DNA of 64,000 nt from Nitrospira sp. (GCA_024760525.1 CP060499.1:1674001-1738000); one strand, 5' to 3'; positions 34,085 to 43,454 are shown, counted from the first letter of the stretch. Program-made: numbers and translations. Notes: generated by a model not told the origin, from the letters alone.

Positions 34085-34876
34085 TCATGGTTTGGCTGTC
34101 AGGGCTTGATGAATCAGGTCGTACAGTTGATCTACCGCGGCTTCTTTCGTCAAGAGGGCCGACGCGCCTGCCTGAGTCATCGCCGCATAGTTGTCATGAC
34201 CCGCGTTCACCGACAATCCAAGAACGATCGTCTCGGGATATTGTGATTTGATGGCCGCGGTCGCATCGACCCCGTTCATTTTTGGCATATTCAGGTCCAT
34301 GACGACGACCGAAGGCCGCAGGTGTTCGACACAAGCAAGCGATTCCTGACCGTCGGCCGCTTCACCCACCACTTCAATATCGGAATAGCCCTCCAAAAGG
34401 CTGCGTAAACCTTGCCGCACCATCGAGTGATCGTCCACCAACAAAACACGGATGGGTAATTTCTGATGGTGTACGTCAGTGCTGAATTCAGAATTGCTCG
34501 GTGATGTGGCAGGCTGAGTATTTGAGGGCGTCCTGTTTTGTTCGTCGCCGGGCGTTGAGCGCGCATGGCTCTTGCCTTGGGCATGCGCAGGCGCGTACAG
34601 ATCATGACTTGGCGTGATCGACAGGGATACCGTCGCGCAATCTGTCGGCGGCTGCAGTTCAACGACCAAGGACCGTGTGTAGTTCAGCGCTTCTATGAGA
34701 GCCTGATCGAGATCATTCAGAAGTCCTGCGGCTCTCTTGTCAGGTACCAACGGCACCGCCGGGCGGAGCTTCATGCGCATCACGATGAGAGATTGAGTCA
34801 GCTGGTCATGCGGAGCAGGAATCCGGACCTGCGATTGATCACGTTCCGTAGTGTTGATGGTCACAATTTGTTCCAA
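34085..34876 (-). CDS. truncated HisKA_3 kinase remnant fused to NarL-type receiver
   Basis: The 263-residue protein has an N-terminal part resembling a HisKA_3 dimerisation domain, with HDQLTQSLIVMRMKL and ALNYTRSLVVELQPP. The ATP-binding domain is missing; a 50-residue Pro/Ser/Thr-rich linker leads instead to a receiver (VLLVDDHSMVRQGL, phospho-acceptor in VVVMDLNMPKMNG). The receiver closely matches those fused to the full kinases at 4549, 43455 and 57353. It has no HTH. It may be a deletion product that still dimerises, or a phospho-sink. The start is a TTG at 34876; a GTG at 34864 with AGGAAG upstream is a good alternative. Confidence 0.65.
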   Translation of the reverse strand: MEQIVTINTTERDQSQVRIPAPHDQLTQSLIVMRMKLRPAVPLVPDKRAAGLLNDLDQALIEALNYTRSLVVELQPPTDCATVSLSITPSHDLYAPAHAQGKSHARSTPGDEQNRTPSNTQPATSPSNSEFSTDVHHQKLPIRVLLVDDHSMVRQGLRSLLEGYSDIEVVGEAADGQESLACVEHLRPSVVVMDLNMPKMNGVDATAAIKSQYPETIVLGLSVNAGHDNYAAMTQAGASALLTKEAAVDQLYDLIHQALTAKP

Positions 34877-34930
34877 CTTCCTGCTGTTTTACCAATAACG
34901 TACATTACCGGGTTTGCTCCAGAGATAGCT

Positions 34931-34948
34931 CCTAGGCAAACCCCTAGT
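34931..34948 (-). promoter_or_regulatory. CTAG palindrome, exact core
   Basis: CCTAGGCAAACCCCTAGT has the exact core and lies 55 nt before the truncated kinase-receiver gene. A TAATGT hexamer (34907-34902, minus strand) is 24 nt away. Confidence 0.55.
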
Positions 34949-35042
34949 CAGGTGGGAGCAATTGAAAAGCGTAAGGAGGAGAACGTGTGTTCGGCCGGAA
35001 GATATTCCATGACGTGCGTCGAGCCATGATCAAAAGCCGGCG

Positions 35043-36680
35043 TTACCCAAGTCGACTCAGGCGTTCGGCCAGCTTGAGATTCTCCTGATAATCAATGGGA
35101 CAATCGATGACGGCAGGCACATTCGCCTCAAGGGCTTCGCGAAGAATTGATCGTAATTCCGAGAGATCCTTGACCCGGTACCCGGCTGCGCCGAAACTTT
35201 GCGCGAAGCGCACAAAGTCGGGATTAGTGAACTCGACGCCCGACGTTCGGCCATACCGGAGCTGTTGCTTCCAACGGATCACGCCGTATCCGTCGTCTCG
35301 CCATACAAGGATGACGATCGGCAATTCGAGACGCACCGCGGTTTCCAGCTCTTGCGAATTCATCAGAAAGCCTCCGTCGCCGGTGACGGCCACGATCCGA
35401 CGCTGGGGGAACAGTAATTTGGCGGCGATGGCTCCCGGCACACCGATCCCCATGGCGGCAAACCCGTTTGAGATGATGCAGGAGTTCGGCGCGTCGCACG
35501 GAAACATGCGAGCCATCCAAAGCTTGTGGGCGCCGACGTCGCATATCACAATATCATCCGGCCCAAGCGCCGCCCGCAGTTCCCGGATAAGATGTTGTGG
35601 ACGAATGGGCCATGACGTGGCTTCGGAAAGTTCCGCTTCGAAACCCTCGAGGACGATTGCGCGGGCATCGCGGACCCAGGAGGATTGAAACGTTGCCAAC
35701 TTTGAGCCGAGCAAGTCCAACGACAGGCGCAAATCTCCCAATACGCCGACTTCGGCAATGTAATGTTCATCCACTTCCGCGGGCGACACATCCATATGCA
35801 CAATCCGCTTGTCCCGCCGAGGATTCCAGAAGCAGGGTGCGTATTCTACGAAGTCATAGCCGAGGGCGAGCACGACGTCGGCCTGCTCCATAACGATCGC
35901 GGTGTAGTCCCGCATTTGAAGGCCGAGGGTATAGAGCGAGAGGGGCTCGCTGTCCGGCAGGACGCCCTTGGCCATGAAGGTGTGGAGAACAGGAATCTGG
36001 AGCCGCCGCGCGAACCGGCGGACTTCATCGGACGCTCCTCCACGGATGACGCCGTTCCCCGCAAGAATCACCGGGCGCTTGGCTTCGGCGATAGTCCGAA
36101 CGGCTCGGGCAACCTGACTGGGAGCCGGCTCAGGCATGACCGGCGCTTGTACGAAGAGAGGGGCGACGGCACCGGCGTTCCCAATGTGTTCATCGGCGAC
36201 ATCCTCAGGCAACTCGAGATGGGTCGGGCCCGGCTTTTCAGTTTGGGCGATCTTGAACGCTTTGCGAACTGCTTCGGGAATGACCTCGGGTTTCGAGATG
36301 GAGGTGCTCCATTTGGTCACGGGTTTGAACATCGACATCACATCGATGTACTGATGAGATTCCTTGTGGCGCCGGTTCAATGACGCCTGCCCGGTGATGG
36401 CCAGCAACGGCGCTCGATCCAGGAACGCATCCCCGATACCTGTCGCGAGATTCGTGGCGCCCGGTCCCAGCGTGGAAAGGCAGACACCGGTTTTCCCACT
36501 GAGCCGCCCATACACATCCGCCATGAACGCGGCCCCTTGTTCGTGCCGAGTTGCAATCACCCGGATCGACGAACCGGTGAGTGCATCCATCAGCCCGAGG
36601 GTCTCTTCGCCGGGGATGGTGAACAAGAACCGGACCCCTTCATTTTCGAGACACCTCACGAGTAGCTCGGCCACGGTCAT
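35043..36680 (-). CDS. acetolactate synthase-like TPP enzyme, large subunit type
   Basis: The 545-residue protein has the three domains of the TPP-dependent POX/AHAS family. The PYR domain carries the catalytic Glu in RHEQGAAFMADVYGRL. A central FAD/NAD-like domain follows, then a PP domain with the TPP motif GDGGFLMNSQELETAVRLELP. It probably condenses pyruvate to acetolactate; related enzymes with other 2-oxoacid substrates exist. No small regulatory subunit lies nearby, so it may be catabolic or a paralogue of IlvB. The ATG at 36680 (MTVAELLVRCLENEGV) is a standard family start; the longer frame to 36824 crosses a CTAG box. Confidence 0.82.
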   Translation of the reverse strand: MTVAELLVRCLENEGVRFLFTIPGEETLGLMDALTGSSIRVIATRHEQGAAFMADVYGRLSGKTGVCLSTLGPGATNLATGIGDAFLDRAPLLAITGQASLNRRHKESHQYIDVMSMFKPVTKWSTSISKPEVIPEAVRKAFKIAQTEKPGPTHLELPEDVADEHIGNAGAVAPLFVQAPVMPEPAPSQVARAVRTIAEAKRPVILAGNGVIRGGASDEVRRFARRLQIPVLHTFMAKGVLPDSEPLSLYTLGLQMRDYTAIVMEQADVVLALGYDFVEYAPCFWNPRRDKRIVHMDVSPAEVDEHYIAEVGVLGDLRLSLDLLGSKLATFQSSWVRDARAIVLEGFEAELSEATSWPIRPQHLIRELRAALGPDDIVICDVGAHKLWMARMFPCDAPNSCIISNGFAAMGIGVPGAIAAKLLFPQRRIVAVTGDGGFLMNSQELETAVRLELPIVILVWRDDGYGVIRWKQQLRYGRTSGVEFTNPDFVRFAQSFGAAGYRVKDLSELRSILREALEANVPAVIDCPIDYQENLKLAERLSRLG

Positions 36681-36758
36681 GTAGATCCCTGAATTCTTGT
36701 TATGCGATGGCGCCAATCCGGACTGCATCGAAGGTGCGCTCTTGTCGAGGAAAAGGGG

Positions 36759-36776
36759 ACTAGGGTCCAACCTAGT
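36759..36776 (+). promoter_or_regulatory. CTAG palindrome, best match
   Basis: ACTAGGGTCCAACCTAGT has both six-base arms as perfect inverse complements. It lies between divergent genes, 104 nt before glgC and 79 nt before the acetolactate synthase-like gene. No strong -10 hexamer is visible at the usual distance. Confidence 0.6.
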
Positions 36777-36879
36777 TCGCCTCCACTCTGACAGACACCA
36801 ATGACGATCCCGCTGGATTGGCAAGCTCGGGATTCTCCCAGTATCGAATGGATGAGCGGAAGTCTAGATTGAGCTCGTC

Positions 36880-38118
36880 ATGAGACGAGTCCGGACGCTG
36901 GCGATGATTATGGCGGGAGGCAAGGGCGAGCGCCTGATGCCGCTCACCTCGGTACGCACGAAGCCGGCCATTCCTTTTGGAGGTAAGTATCGAATCGTCG
37001 ACTTTGTCCTCAGCAACATGCTCAATAGCGGCATCACCGCAAACTATGTGCTTGTCCAATATCGTTCGCAATCGCTGATCGAACATCTCCGCGAGTCCTG
37101 GCGCATCGCCGGGCGGATCAGAGATCATTTCATTACCGTTGTGCCTCCTCAGATGCGCGCGCGCGGCGGATGGTACGAGGGGACTGCCGATGCGGTGTAT
37201 CACAATCTCAACTTGATCGCGGACTTTCGGCCCGATGTGGTGGCGGTATTCGGGGCCGACCATATCTATCGGATGGATGTTTCGCACATGATCCAATTTC
37301 ATCGGGACTGCGGGGCGGAGGTCACGGTGGCGGCCCTGCCGGTACCGATCGGACAAGCCTCTCAGTTCGGCATCATCGAGGTCGATGCGAATAATCGAAT
37401 GATCGGATTCGATGAGAAACCTCATCGCGCGAAGCCTCTTCCGGGGCAACCGACGATGGCGCTGTCCTCGATGGGCAACTATATTTTCGACATGTCGGTC
37501 TTGTTGCGCATTCTCGAGCAAGATGCCGCCCGGTCCGGAGGACACGACTTCGGCCGGAATATCATTCCCGACCTGATCGGACGCCAAAAAGCGTATGTGT
37601 ATGACTTTCTACGGAATGACGTGCCGGGCCTGCGGTCCTACGAAGAAAAGGGGTATTGGCGTGATGTCGGAACCATCGATGCCTACTGGCAGGCGAATAT
37701 GGATCTCTTGGGGCAAACGCCGAGGTTTGATTTGCGGAACAAAGAGTGGCCGATTCTCGCTGCGGGATATGACGGCCCCTCGGCGTCGGTGGTCCAAACC
37801 CGGGCCGACGAATCAATGATCGGAGAGGGGAGTCAGATCGTGGATGCCCAGATCAAGCGGTCGGTCATCGGACGTGGGGTCCGCATTGAGCCCGGAGCGT
37901 GCTTGGACGAATGCGTCATCATGGACGGGGTCCATATCGGAGCGCAGGCACGCCTGTCCCGGGTGATTGCGGATCGTTTCAGCAGCATCCCTGCCGAAAG
38001 CGATATCGATCATCGCGAACCCTCTCACGTTCCGGGTTGTCATATTTCCCCGACAGGCCTCGTCGTCATTCCGCGCAACACAACCGTGCCGGCAAGAGCG
38101 ATGCAGCCGCTCGCATGA
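36880..38118 (+). CDS. glgC: glucose-1-phosphate adenylyltransferase
   Basis: The 412-residue protein has the nucleotidyltransferase motif MAGGKGERLMPLTSVRTKPA near residues 11-30, YEGTADAVYHN, and the sugar-phosphate motif GFDEKPHRAKPL. A left-handed beta-helix C-terminus is also present. It makes ADP-glucose from ATP and glucose 1-phosphate, the donor for glycogen and possibly for TreT. The treY gene follows after 13 nt on the same strand and the pair likely forms an operon for glucan-to-trehalose metabolism. Confidence 0.92.
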   Translation: MRRVRTLAMIMAGGKGERLMPLTSVRTKPAIPFGGKYRIVDFVLSNMLNSGITANYVLVQYRSQSLIEHLRESWRIAGRIRDHFITVVPPQMRARGGWYEGTADAVYHNLNLIADFRPDVVAVFGADHIYRMDVSHMIQFHRDCGAEVTVAALPVPIGQASQFGIIEVDANNRMIGFDEKPHRAKPLPGQPTMALSSMGNYIFDMSVLLRILEQDAARSGGHDFGRNIIPDLIGRQKAYVYDFLRNDVPGLRSYEEKGYWRDVGTIDAYWQANMDLLGQTPRFDLRNKEWPILAAGYDGPSASVVQTRADESMIGEGSQIVDAQIKRSVIGRGVRIEPGACLDECVIMDGVHIGAQARLSRVIADRFSSIPAESDIDHREPSHVPGCHISPTGLVVIPRNTTVPARAMQPLA

Positions 38119-38131
38119 CACGCCGAGGGTC

Positions 38132-41041
38132 ATGATGACAGACCTTCCCGTGCTCGCCACGTACCGACTTCAACTCAACGGAGAATTCGGATTCCGGCAC
38201 GCGCAATCCGTAACGTCGTACCTGAACGATCTCGGGATTACCCATTGTTATAGTTCGTCGATATTGGCCGCCGTGCCGGGCAGCATGCACGGCTATGACA
38301 TCATCGATCCGTCGCGGTTGAATCCCGAACTTGGAACTGAAGAGGATTTTCGTGACTGGAGCGTAGATCTCCGCGCGCTGGGCATGGGCCTGATCCTGGA
38401 TGTCGTGCCGAATCACATGGGCATTTCCCAAGCGTTGAATCAAAGATGGTACGACGTGCTGGAAAATGGGCCGGCGTCCCGTCATGCGCGCGTGTTCGAT
38501 ATCAATTGGCAGCCGCTCAAAAAAGAACTTAAGAATAAGGTTCTGCTGCCGATCCTGCCGGACCAATACGGAAAGGTGCTTGAGCGTGAACACATTGCGT
38601 TGGCCTATGAAGATGAACACCTGGTGGTCCGGTGTGGAGCATGCCGTCTGCCCTTGGCGACCAGAACCTGGGAAAAGGTGCTGGCATACAGGCTCGACCA
38701 GTGGGTGCAGGACCACGGCCAATCCGAGCATGGCGAGGCGGCCATGGAGTTGCAGAGCATTTTGACGGCTATTCGCAATCTTCCGGGAGTTGATGACACC
38801 AGCGAGCCGAAGCTGGAAGAGCGGGAACGCGAGACAGGGGTTATCCGTAGACGTCTGGCCACCTTGATGCGGGATAGTCCGGCCGTCGCTGCGTTTGTGG
38901 GGGAAAACGTCCGCCTCTTCAATGGCACGCGGGGAATACCCCAGAGCTTTGACTTGCTCGACGAACTGTTGAATGAACAGTCCTACCGATTGGCTTCGTG
39001 GGAAGTCGCATCCGAGGAAATCAACTATCGGCGGTTCTTCGACATCAACGAGTTGGCCGCCATTCGCATGGAAGAGCCCTCAGTCTTCCATGATTCGCAT
39101 CAGATGGTGTTTCAGCTCCTACGGGATGGGACCGTGGTCGGCCTGCGCATCGACCATGTCGATGGGCTCTATGATCCACAGGTGTATTTGGAGCAGCTCC
39201 AATCCTGGGCCCGTCGCGAATGGGGGCACGACACGACACACCTTCCGCTCTTTATCGTCGTCGAAAAAATCCTGGCGAATGATGAAACACTGTCCGAGGC
39301 TTGGCCTGTGGAGGGCACGACCGGGTACGAGTTTCTCAATACCGTCAACGGCCTGTTCGTCAACCAGGCGCATGAGCGGGCGTTCACCGACCTCTATCAC
39401 CGGATGACCGGGCGGCGGCAAGGTTACGCCGAAGTGGCCTATGAAGCGAAACAGCTGATCATGCGGGCTTCCATGGCCAGCGAGATCAACGTCCTCGGCC
39501 ATCAACTGAACGTGATCTCGGAACGGGATCGGGGGTCGAGAGACTTCACGCTGAACAGTTTGACGAACGCGATCCGGGAAATCATCGCCAGCTTCCCGGT
39601 CTATCGCACCTACGTCAGGGAAGGAGCCGAGCCGGTGAGCGAGCGGGATCGGGTGTGCATCCAGAAGGCCGTGGCTCACGCCAAACGCCGCAATCCCGCC
39701 ATCGGAAGCGAGGTATTCAGCTTCATTCGCGAGTTGCTGCTGAAGCAGCATGATCTCTGCGTGCGGGACAGCGACGAAGTCACGCGTTTCATCATGAAAT
39801 TTCAGCAGGCGACCAGCCCGGTGACGGCCAAAGGCATCGAGGACACGGCGTTCTATCGGTACAATCGCTTTCTGCCTCTCAATGAGGTCGGGGGCGAGCC
39901 GCAGCAATTCGGCCTTTCTCCGGACCACTTCCACCGCCGGATGAGCGAGCGACAGGCCAGATGGCCCAAGGGACTGTCCGCCACGGCCACGCATGACACC
40001 AAGCGCGGCGAAGATGCGCGCGCACGGCTGAACGCCCTGTCCGAGATTCCGGACCAATGGAAAGCAAAAGTGAACCGGTGGGCAAAATGGAATGCCAGGC
40101 ATCGCATCGAAGTCGACGGCGAGGCGGTCCCGGATGCCAACGACGAATATCTGTTCTATCAAACTTGCATGGGCGTCTGGCCGCCCGGTGAACTCACGGA
40201 GCACGAGCACGGCGATGTGTGCCGCCGGATCGAACAATATATGGAGAAGGCCACACGTGAAGCGAAAGTCCATACCAGCTGGGTCAATCCGAACAAGGCC
40301 TATGAGGAAGGCGTGCGCCGTTTTGTGCAAGCCGTCCTGTCCCCGAGCCACACCAACAAATTTTTGCCTGATTTTCTCGGGTTCAAGGAGCAGGTGGCGC
40401 GCGCGGGGTTCATCAACTCGCTTGCGCAGACGACGATCAAGCTGGCCGCACCCGGCACTCCGGATGTGTACCAAGGAACTGAACTCTGGGATTGGAATCT
40501 GGTCGATCCGGACAATCGACGGCCCGTCGACTATGCGCTTCGAGGAAAATTGCTGGAAGAGCTCCATGCTATCCGACTCCGGGACGACCGCGCGGAATTG
40601 GTGCGCGGACTCATGGACCATGCCAATGACGGCCGTATCAAGCTGTATCTCATCATGATGGGACTTCATTGCCGGCGGATACATCCTGACGTGTTCGTGC
40701 ATGGCCGATATGTCCCGCTTGAGTCAGAAGGGCCTGCCGCAAACCATCTCGTGGCATTCATGCGCCATCATGGGACCAAGGTGGTGATGGCGGTGGTGCC
40801 GCGGCTCATCTCAATGCGGTTGGCCGAATCAGCCGATTCGGTATGGGATGAGACCTGCGTCGTCATGCCTCCGGAGTGGAGACCCCAGCAGCTCCAGGAA
40901 CTTCTCAGCGGTCGTTCGATCGATTGCCTGCGCAAGGGAGACCGCTCCGTGGTGCGTGCCGCGGATCTATTCGCTGTCTGTCCTATAGGGTTATTGGAGG
41001 GGGATCTACCGGAACCATCCCGACTGGGCTCGCTGTCATGA
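38132..41041 (+). CDS. treY: malto-oligosyltrehalose synthase
   Basis: The 969-residue GH13 enzyme has the four family regions: GLILDVVPNHMG (I), GLRIDHVDGL with the nucleophile Asp (II), LFIVVEKIL with the acid Glu (III), and TATHDTKRGEDARARL (IV). The N-terminus ATYRLQLNGEFGF is diagnostic of TreY. It converts the reducing end of a maltodextrin to a trehalose unit; TreZ then releases trehalose. TreZ is not in this window. The start is one of two adjacent ATGs, 38132 or 38135. It is 13 nt after glgC. The frame runs 165 nt further upstream, inside glgC, and was trimmed. Confidence 0.93.
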   Translation: MMTDLPVLATYRLQLNGEFGFRHAQSVTSYLNDLGITHCYSSSILAAVPGSMHGYDIIDPSRLNPELGTEEDFRDWSVDLRALGMGLILDVVPNHMGISQALNQRWYDVLENGPASRHARVFDINWQPLKKELKNKVLLPILPDQYGKVLEREHIALAYEDEHLVVRCGACRLPLATRTWEKVLAYRLDQWVQDHGQSEHGEAAMELQSILTAIRNLPGVDDTSEPKLEERERETGVIRRRLATLMRDSPAVAAFVGENVRLFNGTRGIPQSFDLLDELLNEQSYRLASWEVASEEINYRRFFDINELAAIRMEEPSVFHDSHQMVFQLLRDGTVVGLRIDHVDGLYDPQVYLEQLQSWARREWGHDTTHLPLFIVVEKILANDETLSEAWPVEGTTGYEFLNTVNGLFVNQAHERAFTDLYHRMTGRRQGYAEVAYEAKQLIMRASMASEINVLGHQLNVISERDRGSRDFTLNSLTNAIREIIASFPVYRTYVREGAEPVSERDRVCIQKAVAHAKRRNPAIGSEVFSFIRELLLKQHDLCVRDSDEVTRFIMKFQQATSPVTAKGIEDTAFYRYNRFLPLNEVGGEPQQFGLSPDHFHRRMSERQARWPKGLSATATHDTKRGEDARARLNALSEIPDQWKAKVNRWAKWNARHRIEVDGEAVPDANDEYLFYQTCMGVWPPGELTEHEHGDVCRRIEQYMEKATREAKVHTSWVNPNKAYEEGVRRFVQAVLSPSHTNKFLPDFLGFKEQVARAGFINSLAQTTIKLAAPGTPDVYQGTELWDWNLVDPDNRRPVDYALRGKLLEELHAIRLRDDRAELVRGLMDHANDGRIKLYLIMMGLHCRRIHPDVFVHGRYVPLESEGPAANHLVAFMRHHGTKVVMAVVPRLISMRLAESADSVWDETCVVMPPEWRPQQLQELLSGRSIDCLRKGDRSVVRAADLFAVCPIGLLEGDLPEPSRLGSLS

Positions 41042-41060
41042 TCGATCCAGAACGCCGTAT

Positions 41061-41078
41061 GCTAGGGCGTTACCGAGT
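41061..41078 (+). promoter_or_regulatory. CTAG palindrome, one mismatch
   Basis: GCTAGGGCGTTACCGAGT has CGAG in one arm. TAGAAT at 41100-41105 lies 22 nt downstream, before the phage-holin-like gene that heads the small-protein-Ku group. Confidence 0.45.
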
Positions 41079-41134
41079 GGTCCTTCTGAACGGACTTGCT
41101 AGAATAGCTGCCACATGAGGAGTTGGAGGCACAC

Positions 41135-41557
41135 GTGACGGCTCAAGAAGAGACGCGCTCGTCAAGGAACGGACTGATCGGGCTTTTTATGGGTCTGATC
41201 GGAGATGTTCGGACCTTGTTCCGTCAAGAGCTCCAGCTTATGCGGGACGAGTTCCATGCCGAGACGAGAAAGGCTTGTCAAGCGGCGGTTTCAATCGGGG
41301 TTGGAATTGGGTTGACCCTCATCGGCGGTGTATTCGCTCTCATCATGATAGCTCAGATGCTGCACCAGTTCGCCGATCTTCCATTGTGGGCCTGCTATGG
41401 AGCGATCGGGGTCATCCTCTTAGCCGTCGGCTCGGCGCTCCTGGTCAGGGCAACGCAAGCCTTGCAGGATTTCAATCTCATCCCGCGCCGAACCCTCCAT
41501 TCAATGAAGGAAGACGCTCAATGGATCAAAGATCATATGCCATCGAACAAGATCTGA
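41135..41557 (+). CDS. phage holin family (Actinobacterial holin-X/DUF1469) membrane protein
   Basis: The 140-residue protein has an amphipathic N-terminal helix (IGDVRTLFRQELQLMRDEF), then two hydrophobic helices (AVSIGVGIGLTLIGGVFALIMIAQM and LWACYGAIGVILLAVGSALLV) and a polar tail. This matches the DUF1469/holin-X group, stress-associated membrane proteins despite the phage name. The GTG at 41135 is preferred because TTGGAGG precedes it by 5 nt. The next gene overlaps its 3' end by 37 nt, so they are coupled. Confidence 0.8.
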   Translation: MTAQEETRSSRNGLIGLFMGLIGDVRTLFRQELQLMRDEFHAETRKACQAAVSIGVGIGLTLIGGVFALIMIAQMLHQFADLPLWACYGAIGVILLAVGSALLVRATQALQDFNLIPRRTLHSMKEDAQWIKDHMPSNKI

Positions 41558-42117
41558 AGGACATTGCTGAAACACGGGCGGAGATCAGCCGCAAACTTGA
41601 TTTGCTCGATGAGGAAGTCCGGGCGCAAGTGAAAGGGATAACAGTGACGTCGTCGGAAATTGCGACGATTGCCGCGACGATCGCCAAAGACGCCGGCCTT
41701 GCCGCCACGAGGTTGTTGAATCCTGTGCGACAGTTGGACCAACGGCCCATGGCCGTGCTCGCGGGAGTGGTGCTGTTCGGTTACGCCATCAGCATGTTGG
41801 GGAAGAGATTGCGGAGGCCGAAAGTCTACCCCTACTATCCGCCGGAAACGCAAGGCGTGCCGATCATGCCCTCGGGATCGAAAGAGGGCGAACAGATGAA
41901 ATCCGGTGTCTATCCGTATTTCCCGGAGCGAAGGGACCGGTCTTCATTTCCAGCAGGCGCCTGGAGTGAAATCAAACATAGTTTTCGATCCGAGATCCGG
42001 CACTCACAAAAAGCCGTCATGTACAGTCTTCGGGCATTTGCCCGGGATGCGGCCAAACAGATCGTCCCGGCGCTCCTCGGCTCTCTGCAGACGAGGTCTC
42101 GAATATCCCGCCGATAG
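41521..42117 (+). CDS. DUF3618-like membrane-associated protein
   Basis: The 198-residue protein has an N-terminal DUF3618-like helix, KDIAETRAEISRKLDLLDEEVRAQV, at residues 13-37. A single hydrophobic segment (MAVLAGVVLFGYAISML) lies near 77-93, followed by a long basic, partly disordered C-terminus. The DUF3618 pattern (ETRxEIsxxLdxL) often pairs with holin-X proteins, as here. Function is unknown; it may bind the membrane with the holin-like partner. The ATG at 41521 overlaps the upstream gene by 37 nt. Ku begins 13 nt after its stop. Confidence 0.7.
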   Translation: MDQRSYAIEQDLKDIAETRAEISRKLDLLDEEVRAQVKGITVTSSEIATIAATIAKDAGLAATRLLNPVRQLDQRPMAVLAGVVLFGYAISMLGKRLRRPKVYPYYPPETQGVPIMPSGSKEGEQMKSGVYPYFPERRDRSSFPAGAWSEIKHSFRSEIRHSQKAVMYSLRAFARDAAKQIVPALLGSLQTRSRISRR

Positions 42118-42130
42118 GTCTGGGAGGCAC

Positions 42131-43012
42131 ATGATGTCACGAGTTCTGTGGAAAGGCGCCATCAGCTTCGGACTGGTCCATATTCCCGTCGGGCTCTATT
42201 CCGCGGAAGAGCGGAACAGCTTCGATCTGACCCTTCTGGATCGCCGCGATATGAAGCCCGTTGGATTCATGCGATACAACAAAGAGACGGAAGAAGAGGT
42301 GCCCTGGGACCAAATCGTGAAAGGGTACGAATATGAGAAGGAGCGATATGTCGTGCTGACTGATGAAGATTTCCGGCGCGCCAATATCGAGGCCACGCAG
42401 ACCGTGGACATTCTGCGATTTGTCGACGAAAGCGAGATCGCTCCGATGTACTTCGACACGCCCTACTATTTGGCGCCTGAACGGCGGGGAGAAAAAGGCT
42501 ACGCTCTGTTGCGGCAAACGTTGAAGCAGACGCGTAAGGTCGGGATCGCCAATGTCGTGATCCGGACGCGCCAGTACGTGGCGGCGCTGCTTCCGGTGGA
42601 CGACGTGATTGTGCTGAATACGCTTCGCTATGCCGATGAGGTCAAGCCTGCCGGGAAATTGGACGCGCTGCCGAAAAGTCTCAAAACCGTCGGAGTGACG
42701 CCCAAAGAAGCCGACATGGCTATGAAACTCGTCGAAGAAATGACGGGAGATTGGGATCCGAAAGACTATCACGATACCTATCATGAAGACCTGCTCAAGC
42801 TGATCGACAAACGGATCAAGGCGGGACAGACCGAAGTCATCGCCGCCTCGGAGGGCGAAGAAACAGAGGAAGAGCCGAAGCGCGGGGATGTCGTGGATTT
42901 GATGGCGTTGCTCAAGCGAAGCGTACAGACTAAGTCGATGGGACGCCGATTGCCTTCCAACCATCGACGAGCGAGGGAGCACACGGTTCGATCTCGACGT
43001 AAAACGGCATAA
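42131..43012 (+). CDS. ku: Ku DNA end-binding protein
   Basis: The 293-residue protein opens with SRVLWKGAISFGLVHIPVGLYSA, the bacterial Ku signature. It follows the beta-barrel core with FDTPYYLAPERRGEKGYALLRQTL and ends with a basic tail (KSMGRRLPSNHRRAREHTVRSRRK), where LigD binding and DNA threading are expected. It forms a ring homodimer on broken ends and recruits LigD (encoded at 12588, about 27 kb away). GGGAGG lies just before the ATG. The gene follows the two membrane-protein genes on the same strand; whether they are co-transcribed is inference. Confidence 0.95.
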   Translation: MMSRVLWKGAISFGLVHIPVGLYSAEERNSFDLTLLDRRDMKPVGFMRYNKETEEEVPWDQIVKGYEYEKERYVVLTDEDFRRANIEATQTVDILRFVDESEIAPMYFDTPYYLAPERRGEKGYALLRQTLKQTRKVGIANVVIRTRQYVAALLPVDDVIVLNTLRYADEVKPAGKLDALPKSLKTVGVTPKEADMAMKLVEEMTGDWDPKDYHDTYHEDLLKLIDKRIKAGQTEVIAASEGEETEEEPKRGDVVDLMALLKRSVQTKSMGRRLPSNHRRAREHTVRSRRKTA

Positions 43013-43454
43013 AACGCCCATAAACAGCGTCAGAATACCGTTACTGAGGGGTCTTTGAACAATAGCCCCTACGCGCAAACTTCTCCATTCCAAACACACT
43101 CACTCTACAACCGCATGTTCTTCCGCATCTGGATGCGAAGATCCCTCGTTGATGCCAAACAGATCTCGATTCCCTCGTAAACACCTCGGCCTAGGGAAAC
43201 ACCCAGTTTCGTAGCGTTGGACTTTACTGGACCTTACGCGAGCAGTAAGCTGTACCCCCTGACTAGAGGGGTCTTGTTCGATCATCAGTCTCTCTTCTTC
43301 AGGCTGTCAGCGGAACGTGTCCTTCGGCGGGTAGGTGACGATGCCAAACCGAGCGTCTGATCTGTGGCAGTGTCAGCTGGTGTATGAACGACGGTGAAAT
43401 GGGAAAGGCGATACGAACGACGAAGTAATACACCGCTGGACACTGGAGCAATCT
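43013..43454. other. intergenic region before the kinase cluster
   Basis: This 442-nt gap contains a CTAG-type palindrome (43190-43207) and a small hairpin of five base pairs near 43254-43272. I see no convincing coding frame in it. Confidence 0.5.
43190..43207 (+). promoter_or_regulatory. CTAG palindrome, one mismatch
   Basis: CCTAGGGAAACACCCAGT has CCAG in one arm. It is 247 nt before the first gene of the kinase cluster and lacks a clear -10 at the usual spacing. Confidence 0.35.

Noticed and set aside
39119..40702. A 527-codon minus-strand frame opposite treY
   Set aside because: It lies wholly within treY, whose catalytic motifs are intact, and it has no recognisable domain.
41135..41557. 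Prophage origin for the 'phage holin' gene
   Set aside because: No other phage genes are nearby; DUF1469/holin-X proteins are common chromosomal stress proteins.
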